Shown here: positions 1-8,405 of the stretch, in pieces
Layout of the letters: every line of letters begins with the position of its first letter
Position numbering within the stretch: position 1 is the stretch's first letter
Assembly: GCA_021413585.1 (NCBI GenBank)
Contig: JAIOQB010000246.1
Location: 1 to 38,820 of the forward strand
Direction of reading: 5' to 3'
Source of the DNA: Planctomycetia bacterium
GTDB taxonomy: Bacteria > Planctomycetota > Planctomycetia > Pirellulales > UBA7805
DNA length: 38,820 bases
Notes under the pieces: model-generated
Databases searched by the model: none
Told to the model about the DNA's origin: nothing
The model's input: only the letters and a program-made list of their open reading frames with translations
Position numbers and translations under genes: made by a program

Positions 1-2
1 TG

Positions 3-821
3 GTGGACACGGAAGGGGGCGGCGGCGTGCCCAGCGATTTCACCGAGCGGCACCTGGTGCGCAAGGCGGACTTTGTGGCGGTCTGGAGCCGGCACGGCAT
101 CGTCGTGGCGGCCAAGCCCAGCGCGGCGGCGCGGCTGGCGGCAACGAGGCGGCTATTTGAAGAACTCCCCAGCCTGGCGGCGGACGTCGAGGCGCTCATA
201 CATTGCTCGCCGACCGACGAAGGCGTCCTGGACAAAGGCGAAATGCTCGTACGGCGCGTCGCCCAAGTCAAGCACGGCCTCGCGCAACCCGAGGGGAATC
301 TGGTCCGCCGGTTCTTCGAGGCGATTCGGCTCGACGAAGTCCTCAGCACGCTCAGCGACATCGACTCCGCGGTGGTGGGACGAAGGCAAGCCGCCGCCGA
401 CAGCCAGCGGCTGGTCGAGCAAAAAGACCTCGCCGCCAAGATGGACGCCAACCTGGGGCGGGTGGCGATGATTCAAACCGTGGTTCACTTGATTGAATAC
501 ATCGTGGCGGTAACGTATTGCGTGGAACTATGGCACGCGTTCGTCCAAGGGAACGAGCATTATGAACATGCCAAGCTGCACGTCGGCGAATGGCTGCATG
601 AGCATTTTCAATTTCTCAACTGGAACAACTGGCTGCATGTGTTCACCTATTTCCACTGGGACCTGCTGCTACCCGCGGGCATCGGTTTTGGCCTCGTGAT
701 GCTGGTCAACTACGGCGTGGAAGGGCATTGGGTGGAATGGCACTGGCTGAAACGGCGGCTGGGGTTTGGGCGGAAGCGTGCCGACAAGGCGGGGCACGGA
801 GAAGCTAGTACTGAGTACTGA
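3..821 (+). CDS. C-terminal part of an unassigned membrane protein (5' end outside window)
   Basis: The reading frame is open from the window edge. The GTG at base 3 is only the first possible start, so the gene is probably truncated on the left. The visible 272 residues are a charged, mostly helical region (about 1-150) followed by two hydrophobic segments, near residues 155-180 and 222-242, separated by a stretch rich in His, Trp and Phe. The layout (long soluble helical part, two C-terminal membrane helices) is that of an inner-membrane protein with a cytoplasmic N-terminal domain. I do not recognise the family and see no catalytic motif. The last residues (ASTEY) and the stop codon are encoded by a tandem TGAGTAC repeat, so the C-terminal tail has been altered by a repeat. 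It converges on the next gene, with only 11 bases between the stops. Confidence 0.6.
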   Translation: MDTEGGGGVPSDFTERHLVRKADFVAVWSRHGIVVAAKPSAAARLAATRRLFEELPSLAADVEALIHCSPTDEGVLDKGEMLVRRVAQVKHGLAQPEGNLVRRFFEAIRLDEVLSTLSDIDSAVVGRRQAAADSQRLVEQKDLAAKMDANLGRVAMIQTVVHLIEYIVAVTYCVELWHAFVQGNEHYEHAKLHVGEWLHEHFQFLNWNNWLHVFTYFHWDLLLPAGIGFGLVMLVNYGVEGHWVEWHWLKRRLGFGRKRADKAGHGEASTEY

Positions 822-835
822 GTACTGAGTACTCA
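799..835. repeat. AGTACT/TGAGTAC tandem repeat at convergent gene ends
   Basis: Three to four copies of the 7-base unit TACTGAG follow the sequence GAGAAGCTAGTACT. The repeat encodes the last residues and stop of the upstream gene and reaches the stop of the downstream minus-strand gene. A related copy starting with the same GAGAAGCTAGTACT lies at 21743-21772, so this is a dispersed family and not a local accident. Confidence 0.75.
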
Positions 836-1519
836 CTTAAACGCCCCCGCCGGCGCGGGCGCCACCAGCGCCCCTTCCATATCCTTCCACTTGTCGTGCG
901 TGGCGATCGTCACTTCGGTGATCGTGTCGATCCATGTCTTCATCACCGCGGGGCTCAAATCGAGGTTCCGATTGGTCGCCACCAGCGCCACCTGCCGGGT
1001 CGCGGGAATCAGCACAAAATGAATCGGCGCCAACTGCACCCCCGCCTCGAGTAGTTCCTGCCAACGCCTGGCCTGCACCTTGGACGTGTCGAGCGTGGGG
1101 CTCAGATATTCCACAAAGGCGATTTGTTTTCCGTCGACCCCCAGCCCCATCATCAGCGTGATCGTCCAATCGCCGCGCTGCACGCTGATCACATAACGCT
1201 TGGTGCCGTTGCCGGTGTCTTCGACGCGAGGGGTGTAACCCAGATTCTCCAGCGTCTCCTTGAGGGCGGCATCGGTCAGCGGCGGCCGCGCGGCGGGCGT
1301 TGCGGCCGGTGGAATTAGCGAAGTGTCTTCCAGAGCGAACACGTCCCCGCGCCGATCCTTGAACTTGGCGGAATACTCCTTGACGAGTTCCGCCCCGCCC
1401 GGTTTCACCACCGCCATCGCGGGCAGCTTGCCGGGCGCCGCGGGTTCGGCGCCGAACAGGCAAGGGGAGCAGGCACCTAACGTCAGAACACACGCAACGA
1501 TCACAAGCTGGATTTTCAT
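833..1519 (-). CDS. Exported hypothetical protein
   Basis: A protein of about 228 residues beginning MKIQLVIVACVLTLGACS, a hydrophobic signal peptide with a Cys near the cleavage region (LGAC), so it may be a lipoprotein or Sec-exported. I chose the ATG at 1519 because GGGGGA lies 7 bases upstream; a longer frame to 1549 adds ten residues with no better signal. The mature part has a region of short alternating strands (RYVISVQRGDWTITLMMGLG, then IAFVEYLSPTLD) followed by a helical end. No catalytic motif is visible and I do not recognise the family. It is convergent with the gene to its left and divergent from the one to its right. Confidence 0.7.
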   Translation of the reverse strand: MKIQLVIVACVLTLGACSPCLFGAEPAAPGKLPAMAVVKPGGAELVKEYSAKFKDRRGDVFALEDTSLIPPAATPAARPPLTDAALKETLENLGYTPRVEDTGNGTKRYVISVQRGDWTITLMMGLGVDGKQIAFVEYLSPTLDTSKVQARRWQELLEAGVQLAPIHFVLIPATRQVALVATNRNLDLSPAVMKTWIDTITEVTIATHDKWKDMEGALVAPAPAGAFK

Positions 1520-1819
1520 GGCATGTTCCCCCTGGGTTAAAGAACTCAATCGCCCGACGGCGCGATTCAGCTGAACTCAGCAGGCATTTTGGCCCGTTTG
1601 GTCGCGGGTTTCAAGTCGTTTGGAATTTGCCACATTCACACGCCAACTGGAACGCAGGCGAAAGAAGAACCGCGTCGATACTTAAGGTCAAATGGTACCC
1701 TGTTGGCTTTGCGCCGGCTGGCAACTATCCTCTTGGATGTCGCCCACCAAATTCGAGAGCGGTTTCCCGCCAATTCTTACCTTCCGATCTTTCTCGTTCA
1801 TTGCAAAGGAACCCACCGC
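1520..1819. other. Divergent intergenic region between two exported-protein genes
   Basis: About 300 bases separate the minus-strand gene starting at 1519 from the plus-strand gene starting at 1820, so promoters for both should lie here. I see no confident -35/-10 pair, operator or repeat. The plus-strand frame is open through much of it, but the translation lacks signal-peptide or family character before the ATG at 1820. Confidence 0.4.
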
Positions 1820-2668
1820 ATGACCATCTCCAGGCGATTGCTGTTGTCGTTCACAGGCGGCTCTCTGACACTGCTGCTGGCGTCGTTGGTTCCCGCGGCC
1901 CGAGCAGCCGATCCGGTCGACACACCCGTGGCCGGCTGGCAGGACAAGGCAGACGCGCCCGCGACCGTGAATTTGAAAGTGGACGACGTCACGAACGCCA
2001 AGGGAGACGGAGCGGACGGCAAAGGGAACACCGACGACGATACCTGGGGCTTTTGGTTTCAACTGGCCGATAGCCCCAGCGCGTATCACCGCCTGGACCT
2101 GAACACCACGACGATGACCACCGATCAGCGCCAGCACGGCATCCGCGATCCGCATTCGCGCAAAGGGCACCAGGGGAAAGTTGCCGGCCCCATCGCCGGA
2201 TCGCTCCCCAACTCGGCCGACACGGAAGGATGGATCTTCCATTCCGACTGGGACGGCCGGTTTGAAGGCGTGTGGGGAGACAAGAAGGCAAACGTGGTGA
2301 TGATGCACCCGTTTGTTGAAAAGCATTTTCACGGGGGCGTGGCGATCTCGTATCGTGTTCCCGCCACCGGCGAGTACACGATTACCGGCAAGCTGAAAGA
2401 CCTGCAACCGCTCCCGCCCGGACCGAAGAGCGACGGCGTGACGTGGCTCGTTGACGTCGCCGAGGGGGGCAAGCAGCCAACAGTGCTGAAAAAGGGCGAG
2501 CCGTTCGGCGACGGCGCGGAAGGGGGCCGGTCGAACAGCGCCGAGTTCAAAATCGAGAACGTGAAGCTCGGCGGCGGCCGGCACGTCCGATTGGTGATTC
2601 TCCCCAACGCCTGGTGGGGAGCGGATCTGACCGCCATTGAGTCGTTTAAGATCGAGAAGGTGAAGTAG
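1820..2668 (+). CDS. Secreted hypothetical protein (beta-rich)
   Basis: A 282-residue protein. The ATG at 1820 is preceded by AAAGGA at a spacing of 9 and starts a clear signal peptide (MTISRRLLLSFTGGSLTLLL, with an Ala-rich cleavage site near residue 30). The paired arginines resemble a twin-arginine signal but the following residues do not fit it well. The mature part is rich in Gly, Asp and Trp with alternating strands, contains several His/Trp/Asp segments, and ends in a strand pair typical of a jelly-roll or carbohydrate-binding-like fold. I cannot name a family. A strong hairpin terminator follows at 2783-2814. The same frame is open upstream to 1589, but that extension would place the signal peptide internally, so I rejected it. 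Confidence 0.75.
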   Translation: MTISRRLLLSFTGGSLTLLLASLVPAARAADPVDTPVAGWQDKADAPATVNLKVDDVTNAKGDGADGKGNTDDDTWGFWFQLADSPSAYHRLDLNTTTMTTDQRQHGIRDPHSRKGHQGKVAGPIAGSLPNSADTEGWIFHSDWDGRFEGVWGDKKANVVMMHPFVEKHFHGGVAISYRVPATGEYTITGKLKDLQPLPPGPKSDGVTWLVDVAEGGKQPTVLKKGEPFGDGAEGGRSNSAEFKIENVKLGGGRHVRLVILPNAWWGADLTAIESFKIEKVK

Positions 2669-2688
2669 GCGGTATTGCGGGATCAGGA

Positions 2689-2768
2689 CAACATTGCAGC
2701 ACCTGCAATCTCGTCCCTGGTTTTCGCCTTCGTCCGTGTGCCACTGGCTTTGCCGGAACTACCAACGC
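2689..2768 (+). repeat. Dispersed intergenic repeat, family A (copy 1)
   Basis: This copy shares its core (CTCGTCCCTGGTTTTCGCCT, then GTCCGTGTGCCACTGGCTTTGCC) with copies at 8069-8158, 14174-14240 and, inverted, 36746-36823. Here the right arm of the hairpin is degenerate. Its translation explains several false ORFs. Confidence 0.85.
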
Positions 2769-2782
2769 CACCAACTACACCG

Positions 2783-2814
2783 GGGACTCTCCTTTCAGGA
2801 TGGTCCCTTTTTTT
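2783..2814 (+). terminator. Rho-independent terminator
   Basis: GGGAC (2783-2787) pairs with GTCCC (2803-2807), and an inner TCCT/AGGA stem closes a TTC loop. Seven T residues follow (2808-2814). It lies downstream of the secreted-protein gene ending at 2668 and upstream of the FHA-protease gene, separating the two transcription units. Confidence 0.75.
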
Positions 2815-2910
2815 ATTAGCCGCAATGCTGGACAGCACCCGTAGCCAAACGATAAATTCGCCTTCAGAAAACCATCCCATCGCCGCCGGTTCCTTCCTGG
2901 AGGATGTGCC

Positions 2911-5304
2911 ATGAGTCTCACGATCCGCTTTCAAGGGGGCCAACGGGCTGGCGAGGTGCTCACGTTTGACGACGCCCAGGAGCGGCTGACCATCGGCCGC
3001 GATGCGGCCCACTGCCAGGTGGTGTTCCCCGCCGACGAAGTCAAAGTCGGCCGTGAGCATTGTGCCTTGGTGCGTGAACTGGGCCGGTATCGGCTGATCC
3101 TCAATCACGACAACCTGGTGCTGATCAACGGCAAGCCCGCGCTGGACGGCCAGGAACTCGGCGCTGCGGCCGATTTGCAGATGGGCCCGGACGGACCGAA
3201 GCTGATCGTCGAGACGACGCACGGCCACGAGCTCCCCTCCACGTCGTTCCAGGGCAATCGCCCCGGCCAGGCAACCATGGTGCAAGCCGCCGGCCACACC
3301 GCACAAACCGGCAAGCGGGTCGCGCTAACCGCCGTCGTGCTGCTGGCCGTCGCCGGTGTGATCGGCTACGCCGCACTGCACAGCACTGACGCGGAAGTGG
3401 CCAAGACCAAGGACGACGTGGCCAAGGCCCAGGACGACGTGGCAAAGACCCAGGAAGACGTCGCCAAGGCCAAAGAGGACGTGGCCAAAACGAAAGAGAC
3501 CGTCAGCACCGTGCAGGCGGACGTCGAGCAGATCAAGCCCAAGGTTACGGCGCTCAACAAACTGACCGACGACCAGAAGACAATGCTCGAAGGAATCACG
3601 TCGAAGGTCGCCGAGGTCGAAAAGAGAATGAAGGACGACGCCCCACGGCTCGGTGCGATCCTCAAGAAAGTCGCGCCGTCCGTGTACCTCGTGCTGCTCC
3701 GCGACCCAGACGGCCAAGAATACGCCGAGGCAACCGCCTGGGTGGTCGACCAGAAAAAAGGGATCATGGCCACCAACGGCCATGTGGCGGCGTTGTTTCC
3801 CGGCGCGGACTCGAAGCAAAAGCTGGTCGTCCGTTCCAACGTGGCGCCGTATAAGACGTACGTCGTCAAGTCGACGGTCACTCATCCTGGCTATGCGGCG
3901 TTCTCGAAGCTGTGGCGGGACTACGATCCCGCCCAGCGCAAGAACCCACTGACGGCCGAAGTGGTCGGCTCGGCGGGGCCGGCTTGCGACGTGGCCCTGT
4001 TGTATCTCGAATCGTACGCCGATCTGGCCGACGCATTGCCACTGGCGCCGAATGACGTGCTGGCCGGCATGGGGCCCGCCTATGCCGTCGGCTACGTCGG
4101 CTATCCGATGGAAGGGATGGCCCTGGGTGGCATCAACAAGGCGGCCCCCACGCCGGTGCAGCACATGGCGTACATCTCGTCGGTCACGTCGTATTTTGGG
4201 GACGCCAACTCGCCGTTTGAGGACCGCCAGTTGGTGCAACATGCGCTCCCCTGCACGGGCGGAGCCAGCGGCAGCCCCATCGTCAATCGCGACGGCCAGG
4301 TGATCGGCGTGCTCAACGCCGGCACGGTGATCGGCGCCACCCGCAGCGCCCGGCTGGCATCAAGCGTGAACATCTCCTTCGGCCAGCGGGCAGACCTGGT
4401 CCGCGAAATGCTCGACGGCAAGGCCCACATTCGCCAGATAGTGCGCGAGAAGCACTGGCGCGACGATATCTCCAAGTACTTCCAGCATCGCGACGTCGTC
4501 GTCAAGCAAGTCGAAAACATCCGCGATCAGTTTGCCAATCGCACCTTCGCGGGTTGGCAAACCGGCCAAGCGGGCAACGGCGACTACGAAATAGAGCGGG
4601 TCAAGCTCGTCGACACCGTCGTCAACGCCCACCCGCAGGCGGTGGCCGCCGCCAAGCTGACGCAGAACGGCCCATGCCTGGTGATCGCCTACGACACGTC
4701 GACCGACTACGACATTTCGCTTCGCGTGCAGCAAACGGAAGAACTCACCACCATCAGCGCCAACGCCAACGACACGAACTTCAGTTGGGCCAAGGCGCTG
4801 GCCTTCGAGGGGCACGAAAAGGCGGATCTGAAGTTTATCGTCGGCACCGAAGGGGGCGAGAACGCGATCTCCATCAAGGCCATTCAAATCCAGCGGAAGC
4901 GGATCGCGCCGAAGGTCCGGCTGGAGAAGCTACTGTCCGATTGGAAAGACACCGTCACCCGCCGCAGGTTCAGCGTCGTCACCCCCACGCTGGTGAGCGA
5001 AAGCACCGGCAAATTGCCCGCGCCGCTCTCCGAGGGGCAACTCTGCGTCAATCGAGTCGAGTTGCCGCTGAACGACACGGGGGACTATTTCCTGTTCGTC
5101 TCCACCGCCGGCGACGACAAGCTGGGCCTCGTGGCGGCACCCGCGGGCGAGCCGGCCCGGCGGCTAATTTCCGAACTGACCGGCGCTCCGACGGCGTCGG
5201 GTTCGTTTCAAGCGACGGAGAAGATGACGGTGGTGGCGCTGATCCTGGGGCCGAAGAAGGATACGGAGTACGAGTTGAAGCTCTATCGGGCGGTGCCGCA
5301 GTGA
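2911..5304 (+). CDS. FHA domain - transmembrane - coiled coil - trypsin-like serine protease
   Basis: A 797-residue multidomain protein starting at an ATG with GGAGGA six bases upstream. Residues 1-110 form an FHA phosphothreonine-binding domain (GRD at 29-31; GREH at 47-50 in the place of the usual SxxH). A membrane helix covers about 136-158. Residues 163-245 are a coiled coil built partly from exact 7-residue repeats. A trypsin-fold protease follows with a plausible triad of H291 (in TNGHVAALF), D360 (in CDVALLYLE) and S453 (in GASGSP, matching GxSGxP). The final 300 residues are an unassigned beta-rich region. The topology suggests FHA on one side of the membrane and the protease on the other (inference). 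FHA domains read Ser/Thr phosphorylation, and two Ser/Thr kinases lie within 8 kb, so a kinase-FHA-protease pathway is plausible. It resembles DegP/HtrA only in the protease fold; no PDZ domain is visible. Confidence 0.88.
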   Translation: MSLTIRFQGGQRAGEVLTFDDAQERLTIGRDAAHCQVVFPADEVKVGREHCALVRELGRYRLILNHDNLVLINGKPALDGQELGAAADLQMGPDGPKLIVETTHGHELPSTSFQGNRPGQATMVQAAGHTAQTGKRVALTAVVLLAVAGVIGYAALHSTDAEVAKTKDDVAKAQDDVAKTQEDVAKAKEDVAKTKETVSTVQADVEQIKPKVTALNKLTDDQKTMLEGITSKVAEVEKRMKDDAPRLGAILKKVAPSVYLVLLRDPDGQEYAEATAWVVDQKKGIMATNGHVAALFPGADSKQKLVVRSNVAPYKTYVVKSTVTHPGYAAFSKLWRDYDPAQRKNPLTAEVVGSAGPACDVALLYLESYADLADALPLAPNDVLAGMGPAYAVGYVGYPMEGMALGGINKAAPTPVQHMAYISSVTSYFGDANSPFEDRQLVQHALPCTGGASGSPIVNRDGQVIGVLNAGTVIGATRSARLASSVNISFGQRADLVREMLDGKAHIRQIVREKHWRDDISKYFQHRDVVVKQVENIRDQFANRTFAGWQTGQAGNGDYEIERVKLVDTVVNAHPQAVAAAKLTQNGPCLVIAYDTSTDYDISLRVQQTEELTTISANANDTNFSWAKALAFEGHEKADLKFIVGTEGGENAISIKAIQIQRKRIAPKVRLEKLLSDWKDTVTRRRFSVVTPTLVSESTGKLPAPLSEGQLCVNRVELPLNDTGDYFLFVSTAGDDKLGLVAAPAGEPARRLISELTGAPTASGSFQATEKMTVVALILGPKKDTEYELKLYRAVPQ
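3397..3501 (+). repeat. Five 21-bp tandem repeats encoding a heptad coiled coil
   Basis: Residues 163-197 of the FHA-protease are five consecutive units of the pattern VAK(T/A)(K/Q)(D/E)D. The DNA underneath repeats with a 21-base period (GTGGCCAAG-type units). It encodes the start of a coiled-coil stalk between the membrane helix and the protease. Confidence 0.85.
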
Positions 5305-5362
5305 ACGATGTGGCGTTTGCTGCCGGCGTCTGAAACGAGTGGAATCACTGCGACGGCACTTT

Positions 5363-5950
5363 ATGCTTACTAGCTGGTACCGGTGCTTCCCAAACTGCGA
5401 GCCTGTTTCGCGTCTTCTGCGGACAAAACTTGCCGACCGCTGGGTGCGGTTTCACAGCCTTCCCGGTTCAAAGCGCTACGCGGACAACGAGGCGGATTAC
5501 GTCACGATTTTGCAACGCCACAATTGCATTCTTGGCGAGCTAGCCCGAGATGGCGAAACCGTGGTGCTATTGACCACAGGTTATTCGGATTCAGCCCAGC
5601 CGATTCGCTCTGAAACTGGGCTATCTGAAGTTGAGTTAACGGAGTTGGACCCGCTCGCAAAGCCCTGGCGTAGTCTAGCAATGCACGAGAGCGACTCGGA
5701 TTACGCCGCGCCGACTTATTGGCACGTATTTGCAAGCGAGCACTTGTGGACGCCCGGGCATTTCAACACGCTCGTGCGTTTGATCGCGGACAATGTACTG
5801 GCAAATGTCATGATTGTCGCTCACGACTGCAGATGGCTCGTGCATCCATATGACGGAGGGATGGACGTGATATTAGAGTCGAGCGAGGCGAGGAACGAAC
5901 TTAAGGCCAAGCATCCGACATGGCTCTCTGCACGAGAAGATAGATTGTGA
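5363..5950 (+). CDS. DUF3885-like small protein
   Basis: A protein of about 195 residues. The start may be the ATG at 5363 or the GTG at 5339; neither has a clear ribosome-binding site, and I prefer the ATG because the family-like part begins there. Recognisable blocks are DRWVRFHSLPGSKRYAD, an RHN motif, VLLTTGYSDS, WHVFASEHLW, and near the C-terminus HPYDGGMDVIL. Together these match my memory of DUF3885 proteins, which are short cytosolic proteins of unknown function. The assignment is from pattern recognition only. It follows the FHA-protease by 58 bases on the same strand and converges with the TPR-kinase gene. Its base composition is visibly less GC-rich than its neighbours, which could mean later acquisition. 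Confidence 0.6.
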   Translation: MLTSWYRCFPNCEPVSRLLRTKLADRWVRFHSLPGSKRYADNEADYVTILQRHNCILGELARDGETVVLLTTGYSDSAQPIRSETGLSEVELTELDPLAKPWRSLAMHESDSDYAAPTYWHVFASEHLWTPGHFNTLVRLIADNVLANVMIVAHDCRWLVHPYDGGMDVILESSEARNELKAKHPTWLSAREDRL

Positions 5951-5980
5951 AACCGCCGATCCGCTCCTAGGGACATCGAT

Positions 5981-8053
5981 TCACGCCTCCCGCTGCCTCA
6001 ACCGCTGCCCCATCCCCCGACACCGCTCCGCCGCCTGTCCCGCCGTGGCGGGCCGATGCCCGGGCTTCTTGGCCAAGAGCGACATCACGAACTCAGCAAT
6101 CTTTTCGTCCAACTGTGGGTGCAATTCAAATATCGGCGGCGGCTGACGGGCAGCGAGATCCTGGGCCACTTCGCGGAAGGTTTGCCCTCGCACTCGCAGC
6201 GGCCGGGTGCCGGTGAGCCATTCAAAGCCGATTACACCCAAGGCATACAGCTCGGCCCGGCCATCGAGCTGTTGTCCCGCCGCTTGCTCGGGGGCCATGT
6301 AGTCGAGCGTGCCGGCGATTTCCTGGGCCAGCGGTCCTTTGACTCCCGCGATATGGGCGATGCCGAAATCGACCAGCACCAGTGAGCCGTCAGGGCGGAC
6401 GATCACGTTTTCCGGCTTGAGGTCGCGGTGTACTACGCCCACGGCGTGCAATGCGGCCAGGGCGTCGGCGATTTGCTCCAGTCCATGCAACACGGCCAGC
6501 GGATCGGCGGTCGCACTTACCGGCATCGAAGCCCGCAACGAGCGCCCGGTCACAAACTCCTGGACGATATACTCGCCGCCATCCGGCTCGGTTCCCAGCG
6601 CCAGCACGCGGACGATGCCCGGGTGGCGAACCCGCGACGCGGCCTCCAGCTCCGCGCGGGCGGAGGCCAGAATCTTCTGTCGGGCGGCCACGTCGTACAG
6701 CCGCTGGAGCTTGAGCCGTTTGACCGCCACCTCGCGGCAGCGCTGCGCGTCGTATGCCCTGAACACTTCGCCAAACGCTCCGACGCCGAGCCGCTCGCGC
6801 ACGATGTAGCTCGACTCGGAAGCCACTGGCCCCGTTTCGATTGCCCGCGCGGTCTCGTCCATCGCTCCTTCGACGAGTTCGAGCGCCGCCATCGCTTCGT
6901 TGAGGATTGGCAGGTAGCGCATGTAGCCGTCGGCGCGGGCCAGCCGAATGCCGCGGAGCAGCGATTTCTCGGCCAGCGCGGTCATGCGCTGAGCGGTCAG
7001 TGCCCGCGCCAGGACCAGCCGAGCGGGGATTTCCAGGTCGGGGAGTTGCAACCGCTGAAAGCCATCCGCCGCGTCTTCCAGCACTTCCACGGCCCGCGGA
7101 TCGTGCTGCGCCGCCAGCAACTCTCCCTCCGCGGCGGACAATACAAAACGCGGAAACGGCTCGGCGTCGGGCCGAACCGACTGCCGCAGCCGCTCGAACT
7201 CCGCGCCGCTTTCCGCCAATTTCCCTTGAGCCACATGGGTCAGGACCAAATCCTTGTGGGCAAAGAACCGGAGATCCTCGAACTCGGCCCGTTCGGCCAG
7301 CGTCAGGCACGACCGGAACTCCTGCTCGGCCCGCACGAGTTCGCCCAGTCCGAGCGACGCTCGCCCCAGGTCCTCCAGCATGCGGGCCTGTCCTCGTTCG
7401 TCCCCCAGCACGGTGGCGATCTCCAGGTCGCGCTGAAAGCAACTGCGGGCATGGTCGAAACGCCCGGCACGCAGATGGACCCGGCCGATGTTGCCGAGCG
7501 TCAGCGCCATCCCCGGCCGGTCCCCCAGCAGCGCCTTGTCGACCAGCGACATGGCGTAGAAGTGCAAGGCGTTGTCCAGCCGCCCGCGGTCCGCCTCGAC
7601 GCTCCCCAGCGTGTCATACACCTGAGCCTCCGCCAGCCGGTCGCCGGCTTGATGATAAAGCTCGGCCGCTTGCAGCAGGGCATCCACGGCCGCTGGCACG
7701 ACCAGAGCTTTGCTCCAAGCCAGCCCGCAGACGTGCCACGCCCTGGCGGCCACGCGCGACGGCAACTGCGGCTGCGCAGCGAAGTCCTTGAGCATCGCCG
7801 CCAGCAGCCGCGGCGGGCCGCCGGCACGCAGGTCGAGCCACGCCAGCTCGATCCGACAAGCGTCGGCCAATTCGGTTGCGGCGGCATTGAGGTCGCTGCG
7901 GGCATCGTGGTCGCGCCCCACCGCAATGCGGGCCTGTGCCCTGCCGTACAACGCCGCGGCAGTTTCCGCCGCCACATCGGCCACGTCGGCCGCCCGTCCC
8001 GCGGCCAAGGCGGCGGCAAACGGCTCGGGCAAGTCGATGGAGCAGCTAAACAA
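5981..8053 (-). CDS. TPR protein with C-terminal Ser/Thr protein kinase domain
   Basis: A 690-residue cytosolic protein. Residues 1 to about 400 are tetratricopeptide-type helical pairs (for example around AQVYDTLGSVEADRGRLDNA and LGNIGRVHLRAGRFDHA). A Hanks-type kinase follows: glycine loop LGVGAFGEVF near 421-430, ATP-binding K445 (VAVKRL), catalytic loop H542-R543-D544 (VHRDLKPEN), D562-F-G, and MAPEQ as the APE motif. All catalytic residues are present, so it should be active. This order (TPR first, kinase last, no membrane segment) is the reverse of most bacterial kinases, which carry sensors at the C-terminus. The track start is a TTG at 8053; no in-frame ATG is near and the ribosome-binding site is weak, so the start is uncertain. 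It is divergent from the kinase-WD40 gene and may share a control region with it. Confidence 0.9.
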   Translation of the reverse strand: MFSCSIDLPEPFAAALAAGRAADVADVAAETAAALYGRAQARIAVGRDHDARSDLNAAATELADACRIELAWLDLRAGGPPRLLAAMLKDFAAQPQLPSRVAARAWHVCGLAWSKALVVPAAVDALLQAAELYHQAGDRLAEAQVYDTLGSVEADRGRLDNALHFYAMSLVDKALLGDRPGMALTLGNIGRVHLRAGRFDHARSCFQRDLEIATVLGDERGQARMLEDLGRASLGLGELVRAEQEFRSCLTLAERAEFEDLRFFAHKDLVLTHVAQGKLAESGAEFERLRQSVRPDAEPFPRFVLSAAEGELLAAQHDPRAVEVLEDAADGFQRLQLPDLEIPARLVLARALTAQRMTALAEKSLLRGIRLARADGYMRYLPILNEAMAALELVEGAMDETARAIETGPVASESSYIVRERLGVGAFGEVFRAYDAQRCREVAVKRLKLQRLYDVAARQKILASARAELEAASRVRHPGIVRVLALGTEPDGGEYIVQEFVTGRSLRASMPVSATADPLAVLHGLEQIADALAALHAVGVVHRDLKPENVIVRPDGSLVLVDFGIAHIAGVKGPLAQEIAGTLDYMAPEQAAGQQLDGRAELYALGVIGFEWLTGTRPLRVRGQTFREVAQDLAARQPPPIFELHPQLDEKIAEFVMSLLAKKPGHRPATAGQAAERCRGMGQRLRQREA

Positions 8054-8068
8054 TGGAGTTACCCCACA

Positions 8069-8158
8069 GCAACATTAACGCAGTACCAGCAACCTCGTCC
8101 CTGGTTTTCGCCTTTGTCCGTGTGCCACTGGCTTTGCCAGTGCGGGCACTACCAACAC
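8069..8158 (+). repeat. Dispersed intergenic repeat, family A (copy 2)
   Basis: The most complete copy. It contains CACTGGC-TTT-GCCAGTG, a perfect 7-bp stem with a 3-base loop, extended by GTGC/GCAC. It lies in the divergent region between the two kinase genes, immediately upstream of the TPR-kinase start. Confidence 0.85.
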
Positions 8159-8230
8159 GATCAGCCTACAGATTTCGTGCCGTCCAGTATCCGACGCAAC
8201 GGTCTGCTTCGCAATGGAAGGGGCACGGAA

Positions 8231-8332
8231 GTGAGCGGAATGGCGCTAGCCACCGGTCCGAATTTGCGGCTCGGCACTATGACCGGCGGCTAGCGCCGAA
8301 CCGCTCACAAACCGCCCGGCAGGCGGAACCTA
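8231..8332. repeat. Composite hairpin repeat (families E and B)
   Basis: An E element has inverted arms GTGAGCGGAATGGCGCTAGC and GCTAGCGCCGAACCGCTCAC around a short centre. It is joined to an inverted B element (CCCGGCAGGCGGAACCTA). Near-identical parts recur at 12777-12957 and 26736-26971. Together with the family A copy it fills most of the 350-base gap between the kinase genes; the remainder must hold both promoters, which I cannot identify. Confidence 0.85.
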
Positions 8333-8405
8333 CCGGGATTGCCGCACCGTCAATTGCGAATTGCCCCAGCGACAGATAGATTGAGTACCCGGGGACGATG
8401 CTGCC

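Noticed and set aside
2675-2914. 79-codon plus-strand frame before the FHA-protease
   Set aside because: It is a translation of the family A repeat and terminator; the same peptide (LVFAFVRVPLALP) appears from other copies.
6428-8293. 621-codon plus-strand open frame
   Set aside because: It lies antisense to the TPR-kinase gene, whose frame has clear TPR and kinase motifs; the plus-strand translation has no recognisable domain.
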